A stretch of DNA of 64,000 bases from Victivallales bacterium (GTDB lineage: Bacteria > Verrucomicrobiota > Lentisphaeria > Oligosphaerales > Oligosphaeraceae). The translations under genes were made by a program, and so were the position numbers. Where the stretch lies: NCBI GenBank assembly GCA_017535315.1, contig JAFXUD010000069.1, forward strand, positions 1 through 64,000. Direction: 5' to 3'. The notes under the pieces are model-generated. The model was not told the origin of the DNA and did no database searches. It worked only from the letters and a program-made list of their open reading frames with translations. Position 1 is the stretch's first letter; the number at the start of each line of letters is the position of its first letter. Positions 51,817 to 61,799 of this stretch are shown piece after piece.

Positions 51817-53088
51817 ATGTTAACGCAACGTGAACAAACCCTGCTATCAACCTTGAATGAAGAGCGGTTGCTCGGCTTGTGCCGCAAGCTCATCAGTATT
51901 CCGACAGTCAATCTTTATTCGGGAGACAAGGCCCCTGCTGGCGAGAAGGCGGGGCTGGATTATATGGCAGAACTCTTCCGTAATATGGGAGCGCAGGTTT
52001 CGCGCATCCCCTGCGATGACAGTGCCTTTGACAAGTACCAGGTTCTTGCGACCAAAGGGCGCATCAGCGAGGGGCGCGACAATGTGGTTGCCACCTTCAC
52101 CTTCGGCGATGGTAACGGTCCGACCATCCTGATGGACGCGCACATGGACACGGTTGCCGTGGACCATTATATCGGTGAACCTTTTGCCGCCGAGTTGAAG
52201 GATGGCATGATCTACGGTCGTGGTTCCTCCGATGACAAGGGCGGCGTATCCGCCATGACGGAGGCCGCCCAAATGCTTCTTGCATCGCCAGAGGGGTTGA
52301 ATGGCAAGCTGGTGTGCTGTGTGGTCAGCGAGGAGGAATGCGACGGGGCAGGGCGTGGCTCCATCTCTTGCGTGGCTCATCTGCCAAAGCCCGATTATGC
52401 TATGGTGATTGACGGCGGCTATGGTCAGGTGACGGACGGTTGCTGCGGAGTCGTGACGGCACGCATTGCGGTTCCTGGCCGTGCAGGGCACGCTGCAAAC
52501 GGCGCTATCAACGCCATTGAGCAGGCACTGAAGCTGGTGCCTGCCTTCGAGAATTTCCGCAATATGCGAGGAAATCTGCCTGGTACGATGAACTTCGGTC
52601 TTTTCCAGGCGGGAGACCATCCTGCCAACGTTCCGAATCTGGCAACGCTGGCCTTCAACATTAAGACAAATCTGAAGGATATGGCGGCAGCCAAGGAGAA
52701 GTATGGCGTTGACAACGGACGGCTTGTGCGCGAACTTTTCGAACGAAGCATCTTCGCCATTGTCGATAAGGACAGCTCTTTCGAGGGCTTGCGTCCCACT
52801 ATCACCTGGACGAAAGACATGCCTGCCACGCTTGCCTCCGCGTTGGATCCTGCCTTTGTGGAGGAGTTCCGCGCAGCCTACGAGGACGCAACTGGCATTA
52901 ACCCGCCTGTAGCACCCATGCAGGGCTGGGGGGATTTGGCGCACTTCCTGCGGGCGGGCGTCTCCACGGTCGGGCTTGGTGCAGGCGCGGGCTGTGCGCA
53001 CGCTGCGACGGAGTTCACGAAGGTGGAGAACCTTGTCGGCACCGCCAGGATTGCCGCATTGGCGGCATTGAGGAAACTAATCCGTTGA
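51817..53088 (+). CDS. M20-family metallopeptidase
   Basis: 423 residues, cytosolic. Zinc-binding and catalytic landmarks: DAHMDTVAVD (His and Asp), GRGSSDDKGG, catalytic Glu-Glu in VSEEECDGAG, and a dimerisation insert with GRAGHAANGAINAIEQAL; the final His is in GAGAGCAHAATEFTKVENL. Hydrolyses a peptide or an N-acyl amino acid, as in the ArgE/DapE/YgeY group. AAGGAG lies 9 bases before the ATG. Followed by mutL after 20 bases. Confidence 0.88.
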   Translation: MLTQREQTLLSTLNEERLLGLCRKLISIPTVNLYSGDKAPAGEKAGLDYMAELFRNMGAQVSRIPCDDSAFDKYQVLATKGRISEGRDNVVATFTFGDGNGPTILMDAHMDTVAVDHYIGEPFAAELKDGMIYGRGSSDDKGGVSAMTEAAQMLLASPEGLNGKLVCCVVSEEECDGAGRGSISCVAHLPKPDYAMVIDGGYGQVTDGCCGVVTARIAVPGRAGHAANGAINAIEQALKLVPAFENFRNMRGNLPGTMNFGLFQAGDHPANVPNLATLAFNIKTNLKDMAAAKEKYGVDNGRLVRELFERSIFAIVDKDSSFEGLRPTITWTKDMPATLASALDPAFVEEFRAAYEDATGINPPVAPMQGWGDLAHFLRAGVSTVGLGAGAGCAHAATEFTKVENLVGTARIAALAALRKLIR

Positions 53089-53108
53089 TTTCAGTGCATT
53101 GACGACCT

Positions 53109-55070
53109 ATGGGCAATATACACATCATGTCAGCGGATGTCGTTGGCCGCATCGCCGCAGGCGAGGTGGTCGAGCGTCCCGCATCCGTGCTCAAGGAACT
53201 GGTGGAGAACTCCATCGACGCAGGAGCGACGACCATCCGCATCAACATCGAGCAGGGCGGTCATAAGCTTGTCCAGGTGATTGACAACGGCTGCGGCATG
53301 GATCGCTCCGATGCATTGTTGTGCCTTGAGACACATGCAACTAGCAAGATAACGGACGGTGGTGATGTGGGGCGAATCAGCACCCTTGGCTTTCGCGGGG
53401 AGGCCATCCCCAGCATTGCCTCCGTCAGCCGCTTCAATCTCCAGACACGCCGTCGCGAGGACGAGGTCGGCACGGAGGTCGTCGTGGATTTCGGCAAGAT
53501 TCGCGATGCCCAGGACTGCGGTTGTGCCCCAGGCACCAACATCCGCGTGGCCCAGCTTTTCGGCAACATGCCTGCACGCAGGAAGTTTCTGAAGGGGCCC
53601 GACACGGAGGACGGCTACATTGAGGAGATGGTGCGGTTGCTGGCCCTCGCGCGTCCTGACATCACGATGGTGCTTTGCCTGAATGGACGGGAGACCATCC
53701 GCGCCAATGCCACATCCGACATCGGACAGAGGGTTGCTGCTGTTCTGGGGAGAGACATGTTTGCCTCCATGATTCCCCTGAATTACACGGAGCAGGGAAT
53801 TTCGGTACGTGGTTTTGTGACGCTTCCTGGCTTTACGCGAAGCTCACGTCGCGACCAGCGCGTCATCATCAATGGACGTGCCGCCTCGGCAGACACCATC
53901 TTCTTTGCCATACGCGATTCATATGAATCTCTGATAATGAAAGGGCGTTATCCAGGAGCTGTCCTCTATTTGGAGATGCCGCCTGATATGGTGGATGTCA
54001 ATGTGCATCCAACGAAACGGGAGGTGCGCTTCCGCGAGGCAAGGCTGGTGGGGCAGGTTGTAAGTGCCGCCATCCGCCGAGCCTTGAGGCAGATGCCTGG
54101 CGGCGTCGATGTGGCCTCCATCCCTGGAGTGCAGCCTCTCGGGACAGCACTTCCCCAAAATGACGCCATTGCTAGATGTGCGAATGGTTTGCCTGCAGAA
54201 GATTTCTCAAAGGCATCGGGCGACCTTGACAAAAACGGTGGAGAAGGCGCTGATGGAAAACCTGCGGGACAGCCCGTTTCCACCGTTCAAGGCGATGCGC
54301 AATCATTGGAGGGGGAAAACGCACGCCCTGTTTCTGCTATTTCTCCTGTACCGCCTCCTGCGGTCGCGTCTCCACCACCCATTCAGCTGGGACTTGACTT
54401 GCATTTGCCGCCCACCTCTGGAAAAACGCCGCCTGTCATCTCCCCTGCGCAAGAGCATGAGAACGGCGACTCGGGCATCCATAGTTCCCCTGTGCGCTCC
54501 ACTTTGCGCAACATCAGGCTGATCGGGCGCCTCGGCGCACGTTATGCGATTGCCGAATGCGAGACGGGGCTTGTGCTGGTGAACCTTCGCGCCGCACATC
54601 AGCGCATTCTTTTCGAGAAGATGCTGGCGGATATGAACAAGCGGGGAATTTCCCAGCAGCAGCTTCTCATTCCGCCCACACTATCATTAGGTGCCGATGA
54701 TGCCCGTTTCCTAAAGGCGGAGCAGGAGCGTTTTCGGCAGCTCGGCTTCCAGATTGAGCCATTCGGCGGCACCACTTTCATCGTATCAGCCGTGCCTGCT
54801 GGCTTTGACAACCAGAATATCGCGGAGATGGTGAGGGATATCATTGACGATTTGCGCCGATCCTCTGTTACCAGCCGACAAAGTGCTATTCATCTGGCGC
54901 AGACCGCCTGTCGATATGCCGTTTCCGCCAAGACAAACCTGTCTGATGAGGAAATCAAGGCGCTGATGGAGGGGCTTGCACAGTGCGAAATGCCCTATTC
55001 ATGCCCAAACGGCCATCCCACGATGGTGCATATCACCTACGCCGAACTGGAAAAACGCTTCCAGTTGTGA
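53109..55070 (+). CDS. mutL: DNA mismatch repair protein MutL
   Basis: 653 residues. N-terminal GHKL ATPase: VVGRIAAGEVVERPASVLKELVENSIDAGA, DNGCGM and TLGFRGEAIPSIASVS. The linker (about 340-440) is Pro-rich. In the C-terminal domain the expected endonuclease motif DQHA-x2-E-x4-E reads NLRAAHQRILFE: Asp, Gln, His and the first Glu are replaced, and the later CPHGRP-type motif reads CPNGHP. The nicking activity seen in many bacterial MutL proteins is therefore doubtful, as in E. coli. No Shine-Dalgarno before the ATG. Confidence 0.95.
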   Translation: MGNIHIMSADVVGRIAAGEVVERPASVLKELVENSIDAGATTIRINIEQGGHKLVQVIDNGCGMDRSDALLCLETHATSKITDGGDVGRISTLGFRGEAIPSIASVSRFNLQTRRREDEVGTEVVVDFGKIRDAQDCGCAPGTNIRVAQLFGNMPARRKFLKGPDTEDGYIEEMVRLLALARPDITMVLCLNGRETIRANATSDIGQRVAAVLGRDMFASMIPLNYTEQGISVRGFVTLPGFTRSSRRDQRVIINGRAASADTIFFAIRDSYESLIMKGRYPGAVLYLEMPPDMVDVNVHPTKREVRFREARLVGQVVSAAIRRALRQMPGGVDVASIPGVQPLGTALPQNDAIARCANGLPAEDFSKASGDLDKNGGEGADGKPAGQPVSTVQGDAQSLEGENARPVSAISPVPPPAVASPPPIQLGLDLHLPPTSGKTPPVISPAQEHENGDSGIHSSPVRSTLRNIRLIGRLGARYAIAECETGLVLVNLRAAHQRILFEKMLADMNKRGISQQQLLIPPTLSLGADDARFLKAEQERFRQLGFQIEPFGGTTFIVSAVPAGFDNQNIAEMVRDIIDDLRRSSVTSRQSAIHLAQTACRYAVSAKTNLSDEEIKALMEGLAQCEMPYSCPNGHPTMVHITYAELEKRFQL

Positions 55071-55090
55071 TTTTTGAAATAACCTCTTAA
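55071..55090. repeat. Trace of the GAGGTAATTTCAAAAC palindrome
   Basis: TTTTTGAAATAACCTCTTAA begins directly after the mutL TGA and matches the right arm TTTTGAAATTACCTCT with one change. The partner arm is missing, so this is a half or decayed copy. Its position beside a stop codon matches copy 2. Confidence 0.6.
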
Positions 55091-55112
55091 ATGAACCAAT
55101 AAGGAGCAGACC

Positions 55113-56279
55113 ATGTTGAACGTACATTTTCCCCGTCATGGGGCCATTCTGAACCACAACCACGGCAAAGAGGACGCCAAGGGCCTGACCATCGAGGTCA
55201 GGGGCGTTGCCAGCATCAATAACCGCGTTACCGTCAATGGCGTCGAGGCGGAACGCAAGGGAAGGGCATTCAGCGCAAAGGTCACACTGACCTCCAAGTT
55301 CAACGACATCACCGTGCAGGGCAGCGGCTCATTCGGCGACGAACAGGCCAAAATCACCGTTCTCTGGGACAAGAAATCCTTCCTGCGCTCTAACTTCTAC
55401 ATCGATGACCACTCCTTCTTCCTGACGGACATCGCACACGACCGCCCCAAATCACTCTTCGACCATTTCTACTTGAAGGGACTGTCGGAGACGCACAAGC
55501 GCTATGGCACGAAGTTCACGCTCAACTGCTTCTATCGAAACGACCATCATCCCTTCACACTGCCAGAGTTTCCCGATACCTACAAAAGCGAGTGGAAGGA
55601 CAATGCGGACTGGCTTAAGCTCTCTTTCCACTCCTATAGCGAGTTTCCAGACCGCTGCTATGAGGCTCCTGGCAGCAGTGTGCAGCTCCTGAAGGACTTT
55701 GCGTTGGTGAAGGGGGAAATCGAGCGTTTCGCGGGTCCAGACACTTTTATTCAGCCGCCAGTCATCCACTGGGCCGTGTGCAGCTGGGACTGCGTGAAGG
55801 CACTTGCCAAAAACGGGATGAAGAGCTTTAGCGGTGGCTGGCGCGGCGTTGGAACCGCCTGCTACGAGGCGATTGCCAAGGGGCTTGACCCAACCATCGA
55901 CGAGCTGGACTTAGATTTGACAGAGGTGGCGGACATTGGTTATGGCATGAACAAGGAGGAGGCCGTCTATCTCTTCTGTTACCGCACGCTCTACAATTTT
56001 GATGCAGGCTGTTGCTTCGTTCTTGGCGCTGGCTGTCTCTGCAATGCCTATACACCAGAGCAGATTCTCGCCAATTTCGAGAAGTCGTTCAACATGAAGT
56101 TCGGCAACGAATGTTATGGCCTTGCCTCCCACGAGCAATACACCTTCCCCTACTACAAGAACTACGTTCCTGACCACCTGTTGCGCATCGACACCGCGGC
56201 CCGCACCGCCTTCGAGCACGGTTGCAAGCCTGTTTTCTTCCAGCAAGGATTGCTCGGCAACGACGCCTGGGGAGAGTAG
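55113..56279 (+). CDS. Polysaccharide-deacetylase-like protein
   Basis: 388 residues without signal peptide. A beta-sandwich (1-85) leads to a deacetylase-like barrel: SNFYIDDHSFFLTDIAHD, TKFTLNCFYRNDHHPF, and LKLSFHSYSEFPDR carry the Asp and His residues that would form the metal site. The order (Asp-Asp, later HH and H) matches NodB folds, but the usual active-site motifs are not fully conserved. AAGGAG is 6 bases before the ATG. Ends in a short convergent gap before the next gene. Confidence 0.6.
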   Translation: MLNVHFPRHGAILNHNHGKEDAKGLTIEVRGVASINNRVTVNGVEAERKGRAFSAKVTLTSKFNDITVQGSGSFGDEQAKITVLWDKKSFLRSNFYIDDHSFFLTDIAHDRPKSLFDHFYLKGLSETHKRYGTKFTLNCFYRNDHHPFTLPEFPDTYKSEWKDNADWLKLSFHSYSEFPDRCYEAPGSSVQLLKDFALVKGEIERFAGPDTFIQPPVIHWAVCSWDCVKALAKNGMKSFSGGWRGVGTACYEAIAKGLDPTIDELDLDLTEVADIGYGMNKEEAVYLFCYRTLYNFDAGCCFVLGAGCLCNAYTPEQILANFEKSFNMKFGNECYGLASHEQYTFPYYKNYVPDHLLRIDTAARTAFEHGCKPVFFQQGLLGNDAWGE

Positions 56280-56338
56280 GCGGGCGACGGTGCAACTGCT
56301 ATACTTTTCTCCAGGGGAGTGCGGCTCCGATTGCCTCT

Positions 56339-58081
56339 CTATTGCATAGGCAATTCATATAGGCCAATTTCATCGAAAAAGACAAAGTCGTGGAGATTGC
56401 GCTGTTCGGCAACCGAGCAGCAAACCCCGACCATTGGAACATAGTCAGGCATCGTAAAGACTCCGATGACCTCCTCATAGTCACCTGCCGCCATCGTGCG
56501 CGGCGCCACTTTGATGAGCGGCGTCAAGGTGTTGTAGTCCCAGGCTTCGGGGCTTTGCTGGAACATGATGGTCAAGGCCCCGTATCCTGCTTCCGTGCGG
56601 CGAATTTTGCCATATAGAAGATACTGCGCCCCTGGCTTTACCAAAAGGTTTTTGACAAAGAAGCTGCCGCCGTGTTTGCCCAGGTTCTTCGCCACAATGC
56701 CACGCGACCCATTCACGCCATCACCAGGAGCAAGGAAGAATCCACTCTCCTCATGGTCATTCTTGGCACGCTGCCAGAAATGCCATTTCTTGTAGGAATC
56801 GTCCTCGAAATCGCCGCCCATCACAAGGTTTGGAAGCTTTTCGCCTTGCACTCGCTCCAGCCAATAGCGTTCCAACGTATCGGGGGAACGCACTGCGCTC
56901 AAAAATGGCAGAAGTTGCGGGAAGGCATCTTGCAATAGTCTGTTGTCCAGATATTTGGGATTTGCATCCCAGTAACGGCAGCGTTCCTGGTAAAACCAGA
57001 CATACTCGTCGCTACGGCGGAATGCCTCGGGGAAATTGAGATAGACCGCCTTCATGCGGGCAGGGTCGTCCCATGCCAGCCGCGGACTCATGACATCATA
57101 GACGGCCAGATAGTAGGGGGAGGCGTTTTTCTGCTCGTAGAAATAGGCATCTATGTAAATTGCGGGCGCGTAGTCGATCTGCGCTTTTGCCTTGGCACGG
57201 TTTTCTGGCAGCACCTGTGCATTGAAGAGCTCCCGTTCCCGCTCCAGTGCAAAGTCGAAATGGCGTTTGCTGCTGGCCTTGTAGGTGTAGAACTCGTTGC
57301 CTTCGATGAGCTTCGTTGTGGGGGCAATAGCATCGAGCATCCCGTTCAAGAATGGGACGAACAGGTTGCCCTGCGCGTATGCGTTGTTGTCGGGGGTACC
57401 CAGCAGCTCGTAGTTGAGGGAGTGCAGGAAAAGACAGAAAACCGTGATGCCTGGGTAGTTTTCCTGAACTTCCGACATCCACTGTCGTCCCCGTTCTCTC
57501 GCTTTCAGCCACACCTCATGGCGGCTTTTGCCACAGTCTGGCTGATAGTTGAAGAGCTTTTCGGCGTACATCTCGCAGTCGAACTCGATTCCCTTGATGC
57601 CGCCTTCGCGCGCAATCTTCGCAAGAAGGCCGTAGTTTGCGCACGCAATGCGCCAGTGTTCGTCGTTGAACCAGTCGAGGTCGCCGTAACGCAGTGCCGT
57701 GCCGATGAATGAGTGCTTCAAACCACCGGCGGCAATAGTCTGCAACTTCGGGATCTCCGCCTCAAACCATTCATACTGAAAGGCAAAGTCCTTCTGACAG
57801 ATGCGTCGGCTGCTGGCGACTTCGCCGCGTGGGTCCTTGTGACCGTAGCCGTAAAGCTCTATGAACACCCCGTCGAAAGTCTGCTTCAGAAACTCCAGGT
57901 GTTTAAGGATCACATCGGGAGTGCGATCCATCCACACCTGCGCCAAAAGGGTTTTCTTCTGTTTGGGCACCTCGAATTGCCGAAACATCTCCTCTTCGGT
58001 CGGAGAAGTCGCACTCGCCATGCCACCGCAGCAAAAAAGAGCCAGCATGAGGCTTCTGATCCATTTCCAGTACTTTTTCAT
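56339..58081 (-). CDS. Secreted TIM-barrel glycoside hydrolase-like protein
   Basis: 580 residues with a signal peptide (WIRSLMLALFCCGGMASA). Residues 40-390 form a barrel-like catalytic domain with FDGVFIELYGYGHKDP, GGIKGIEFDCEMYAEK (acidic residues on a strand end) and GNEFYTYKASSKRHF. The final 160 residues form a beta-sandwich CBM-like domain (NLVMGGDFEDDSYKKWHF). The start at 58081 has AAGGA 3 bases upstream; the Met at 58093 would include the ribosome site. Related to uncharacterised secreted hydrolases rather than a named GH family. Confidence 0.65.
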   Translation of the reverse strand: MKKYWKWIRSLMLALFCCGGMASATSPTEEEMFRQFEVPKQKKTLLAQVWMDRTPDVILKHLEFLKQTFDGVFIELYGYGHKDPRGEVASSRRICQKDFAFQYEWFEAEIPKLQTIAAGGLKHSFIGTALRYGDLDWFNDEHWRIACANYGLLAKIAREGGIKGIEFDCEMYAEKLFNYQPDCGKSRHEVWLKARERGRQWMSEVQENYPGITVFCLFLHSLNYELLGTPDNNAYAQGNLFVPFLNGMLDAIAPTTKLIEGNEFYTYKASSKRHFDFALERERELFNAQVLPENRAKAKAQIDYAPAIYIDAYFYEQKNASPYYLAVYDVMSPRLAWDDPARMKAVYLNFPEAFRRSDEYVWFYQERCRYWDANPKYLDNRLLQDAFPQLLPFLSAVRSPDTLERYWLERVQGEKLPNLVMGGDFEDDSYKKWHFWQRAKNDHEESGFFLAPGDGVNGSRGIVAKNLGKHGGSFFVKNLLVKPGAQYLLYGKIRRTEAGYGALTIMFQQSPEAWDYNTLTPLIKVAPRTMAAGDYEEVIGVFTMPDYVPMVGVCCSVAEQRNLHDFVFFDEIGLYELPMQ

Positions 58082-58099
58082 AATTCCTTCCATACTTCC

Positions 58100-61000
58100 C
58101 TACGCGGTCATGGCTTCCAGGGTGTAGATTTTCGCTGCAAGGTCGAAGAATCGTGCGGCAAGATTGATGGCGTCCGCTGGACGGATGTCCTCATTATGGT
58201 GCTGCATTGCGTCTGCAGCATTTAAAAAGGGCTGTAGGAGTCCGTGTGCCTGCTCGGCAGTGCTGCCTCCCTTGCCCGCCATTTCGACAAGCAACTGAGT
58301 GCATTTTTCGATGGTTGTCTTGATTGAATCCGCATCTTTTTGCCAGTATTTGTCCTTTGGAGGGGGCACGGCATCGAGACGACCTGCCTCCACCAGGCGC
58401 AAAACACCCCTTTTGTTGCGTTCCAGGAAGTTGAGGAAGCCCTGTGGATTGCCTGCGGAGGCGTAGTCCGCCGCTCGTTTCATGATGCTGTTTACGGTGG
58501 GCTTTGGAATGACCGACCAATCATTGGTCGAGGTTTTGGAGGAGAGCGAGAAATTGATGCTTGCGTAAGAGCCTGGTGTGAATTCCAGCTTGGCCTCCGT
58601 GTCATAGTCTTCCGCCAATGTGAAGCCCGAGAAGCGTCCACCTGGGCCAAACTCGAAGCGTAGCGTCTTGAACACTCCGTCATTGAATGCATAGTTCGAA
58701 TCGTACTTCTTCTTCAGGAAATCTGCGCCGCCCAGCAGCTTGCCCAGGGCAGGGAATTTCTTGGCTGCATCGCCCAACGTCAATTCCATAAGGGGCACCG
58801 CGCTGTCAATGGCGACATCCTCCGCCGACAGTTTGACGCTGTCGATTAGGCTGTCGATAAACTCCTTTTTCCACTTCGCCTCGTCCGCCTCGTCAAGGCC
58901 GCCCGCGTGCTTTACATAGTAGCGTGCCACGAGATCAAAGATGAATCGCACTGGTAGATTGGCCGAAACGCGCACATCCAAGGTTGTCTTGCCGTTGTTG
59001 AGCCAGGGCCTGGCATCCTTATGCTTCGAGACCACATTCTCCCTGGTGACGCGCACCTCCAACTTGCTTGACAGGCCGCTCGTGTCCTTGATGATACCCA
59101 CGGCTGCGTTTGCAGTGGGATTGCCAATTGCCCCAACAAACGTGCCCCTGTCATCCTCTCCAACCCTGAAGGTGTCCTTGACCTCGTCAAACAAGTTGCC
59201 AAGAAGATCGACATGCACGTTGAACGTACCGACTATGCGCGATGTGCGCGGCGTCGTGACATTGAAGACATCGAAGAAGCTTTCCTGGAAAACCTTTGGC
59301 GGTATTTCGACAACGGGGTTTGCCAGGCGCGGGATGATGTATTCCCCTGCAGCCTTCGCAGCAGTCTTCGCCTCGCTGGCACCGTCAGCCCCTGCATCCA
59401 GTGCATCGGCGCGCTTGGTCAGAAGTGCTGTTGCCACGGCCAGTAGCCGTGCCTTCGCCGCAAAATCGTTCCAGAACTCCTTGTCTTTGCCGTCCTTGCC
59501 AATGGCCGACTCCTCCAGTTCCGTCAGTTTGACGGAGAGTTTGGAGAGCGATTGCGCGATGCCCTGCACATTGTTTTTCGCGCCGTCGTTGACGATAGCC
59601 ACCAGTTCGTCCTTCCACGCGCCTTTCATCTCCGCTGCCTCAGCCTCAAAACTGTTCTGCAGATACAGGGCCGAACAGACCATCAGGGACTTTGCGAAGG
59701 ACTTGTATGACTTGCCGCTCGCGTATAGCTCCCGTGAATAGTCGCCGCTGATCCCCGCCCCAAACGCCAAATTGCTTCCGAGGGATCCATCGCCCGTCTT
59801 GAAATAGAGACCTCCATCGCCCTTGAACTGCAGGCCTCCCTTCACGCTTATGGCCTTCCGCTCCCCAAGCACCTCCACGTTGCGCTTCTTCAGGAAGACG
59901 CCTCCCATATCCCCGAAGACGTTGCGGTTGCGAAGTGAGGCGCTGTAGGCGACCTGGTCCATCTTACTGCGTGAAATGCGGAAGCCAGCCAGCGTCGCCC
60001 CCAGCATGAAGACATGGCCAATTCCCTTTATTGCCGCCTTGCTATACGAGTAGAATACCTCGCGCGGACGGGGTGTCAGTACCATGTTGAGTTTTGACAC
60101 CGTTTTTGCGAACTCCTCCAGGTTGGCGTATGTTTTGGTGGTGCTATATGTCCCGCCCAGGGAACCCTTTGCCTCCAAGCTCACCCCCAGGCCAGCCTGC
60201 GGGACCGAGCTGTTCGGGTCAACGCCGAGGTTTCCCTTGACGCTGGCCTGCACCCCGCCGCCTACGGAGTAGGTAACTGAAACCGTGCCATTCGCATTGC
60301 TCACATTGATTTGCGCGGTGACGTCCCCTGTGAAGCCAGCCTTCACCTTTGCTTCCGCTCCAAACAGGCCGAGGCCGTAAAACGCATCCAGGCCAGCCTT
60401 GAATGTCACGCTGCGGCTGCCGCCGTTTTCGGCTATTTCGCCCAGTTCGTTGTGGATGGCCTTGAAATGCACGCTCTCCCGTGTCTCAACGCCAGAGTAG
60501 TGGTAGCGTATGCGGTCATTTGTCAGATGCGAGAATTTTGTTGCGGCCACGCAGGAGTCGTCAAGGTCAATCATGTCCGACCGTCCGACATTGGCCGAGA
60601 CCTTTTCATAGTCGTCCATCTCGGCCTGTCTCGCCTCCTGCGCGGGCACTGCGTCGAAGAGCACGTCGCGCAACTCTGCAAGACAGTTGTTGAAATCATT
60701 GTCTTTTGCACGAATGGTGTCGAACTGTTCCGCCGTCAGGCGCTTTGACTGGTCAACGGAGGAGCGGGCGTTGTCGAAAAAACGGCGCATCTTCTCCATC
60801 GTTTTCATGTCGGTGCTGCGGAGAAGATCGATGTCATAGCGGAAGGCGCGGAGCGAATCGCGAATCTGGTCCAGTTGTTGTTTCTGGTATTTATTGTCGC
60901 TTTTCACCTTGCCCGTCGCATCGGTGAACTGGAAATCCGTCTTAATGCAGGCGGTTGCCTTCTTGCGTTCCGCGATGGCGAGGTCGCGCAGATGCTCCAA

Positions 61001-61798
61001 GTCGGACATCCGTGCTTCAAGCTGCTCTTTTCTCGCTGGCGAAAGAGTGTCTGCTTTCGCGGTCAGTCTGTCCTTGCACTGTTGGATGAGCGCATTGAAG
61101 CGTGCTTCGCCGATGAACAACTCCTTTACCTTCTTGGCTGAGTCCGCCGCAAGGCGCAGCATATCGGAACGGCTGGATGCATCGTAGAAGTTGCTGTTCG
61201 CCAGAATCAGCACCGCTTTCTCGCTGATTTTGCCATCCTTGAGCATGCTCGCCAGGCCAACGACTGCGTTTTTCAGTGCAGCCAACCCGTTGGCTCCAAG
61301 TCGCCGCGTGCCCGCATTCTCATCGTTGGGGAGAGGATTGGGCAGTGGAGGCAGATCGATGTTGGCGCGTTCGTCCAGTTCCCGCGTTGCCATCAACTTC
61401 CGCAGGGAGGTTCGGCAAAAAGCCTTTGCATCGTCCATCTCCACGTCGGAGTGTTTCTCCACGAATTTTTCCGCAGCCGTTTCGATAAGGTGATTAACAG
61501 CGTTCTCGTCGCCGATGAGCGTCAGGAGGTTGCGGTCCGCCATCTTGTTTTCCCGCTGCACATCTTCTTCGTTGAGCGTGTGGGATGCTGCAAAAAGTTC
61601 CGCCTTGTTGATGGCATTCTGCGCCATCGTATCCCCGCCCGCGTTGACAAAGGTGGTGATAGAGGAGTCGTGCTTGACGTCATTCAAGAGTGGTTGTCCA
61701 ACTTCTCCCCTTAAGGCTGCATCAATGGGGGGCAGACTGAAATCACTGACAGACCAGAAGCGGCTACCTAGGGTTGAATCTGAAATACGTTCTGTCAT
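58100..61798 (-). CDS. Large putative type III secretion substrate
   Basis: 1232 residues, no signal peptide and no C-terminal autotransporter or RTX repeats. Residues 1-440 are helical and Ser/Thr-rich at the start. About 455-565 and 650-695 are glycine-rich alternating strands (FKAGLDAFYGLGLFGAEAKV, VKGGLQFKGDGGLYF), separated by one hydrophobic helix around 590-606. The rest is mixed helix. Start ATG at 61798 follows GGGGGGAA and one base after the stop of a CesT-like chaperone gene. Chaperone-first operons of this kind are typical of type III effectors or translocators; no homologue is recognised, and function beyond this is inference. Confidence 0.6.
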   Translation of the reverse strand: MTERISDSTLGSRFWSVSDFSLPPIDAALRGEVGQPLLNDVKHDSSITTFVNAGGDTMAQNAINKAELFAASHTLNEEDVQRENKMADRNLLTLIGDENAVNHLIETAAEKFVEKHSDVEMDDAKAFCRTSLRKLMATRELDERANIDLPPLPNPLPNDENAGTRRLGANGLAALKNAVVGLASMLKDGKISEKAVLILANSNFYDASSRSDMLRLAADSAKKVKELFIGEARFNALIQQCKDRLTAKADTLSPARKEQLEARMSDLEHLRDLAIAERKKATACIKTDFQFTDATGKVKSDNKYQKQQLDQIRDSLRAFRYDIDLLRSTDMKTMEKMRRFFDNARSSVDQSKRLTAEQFDTIRAKDNDFNNCLAELRDVLFDAVPAQEARQAEMDDYEKVSANVGRSDMIDLDDSCVAATKFSHLTNDRIRYHYSGVETRESVHFKAIHNELGEIAENGGSRSVTFKAGLDAFYGLGLFGAEAKVKAGFTGDVTAQINVSNANGTVSVTYSVGGGVQASVKGNLGVDPNSSVPQAGLGVSLEAKGSLGGTYSTTKTYANLEEFAKTVSKLNMVLTPRPREVFYSYSKAAIKGIGHVFMLGATLAGFRISRSKMDQVAYSASLRNRNVFGDMGGVFLKKRNVEVLGERKAISVKGGLQFKGDGGLYFKTGDGSLGSNLAFGAGISGDYSRELYASGKSYKSFAKSLMVCSALYLQNSFEAEAAEMKGAWKDELVAIVNDGAKNNVQGIAQSLSKLSVKLTELEESAIGKDGKDKEFWNDFAAKARLLAVATALLTKRADALDAGADGASEAKTAAKAAGEYIIPRLANPVVEIPPKVFQESFFDVFNVTTPRTSRIVGTFNVHVDLLGNLFDEVKDTFRVGEDDRGTFVGAIGNPTANAAVGIIKDTSGLSSKLEVRVTRENVVSKHKDARPWLNNGKTTLDVRVSANLPVRFIFDLVARYYVKHAGGLDEADEAKWKKEFIDSLIDSVKLSAEDVAIDSAVPLMELTLGDAAKKFPALGKLLGGADFLKKKYDSNYAFNDGVFKTLRFEFGPGGRFSGFTLAEDYDTEAKLEFTPGSYASINFSLSSKTSTNDWSVIPKPTVNSIMKRAADYASAGNPQGFLNFLERNKRGVLRLVEAGRLDAVPPPKDKYWQKDADSIKTTIEKCTQLLVEMAGKGGSTAEQAHGLLQPFLNAADAMQHHNEDIRPADAINLAARFFDLAAKIYTLEAMTA

Positions 61799-61799
61799 A

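Noticed and set aside
58100-61798. The 1232-residue protein as an autotransporter or RTX adhesin
   Set aside because: It has no signal peptide, no C-terminal barrel and no GGxGxDxUx nonapeptides; the chaperone genes point to type III instead.
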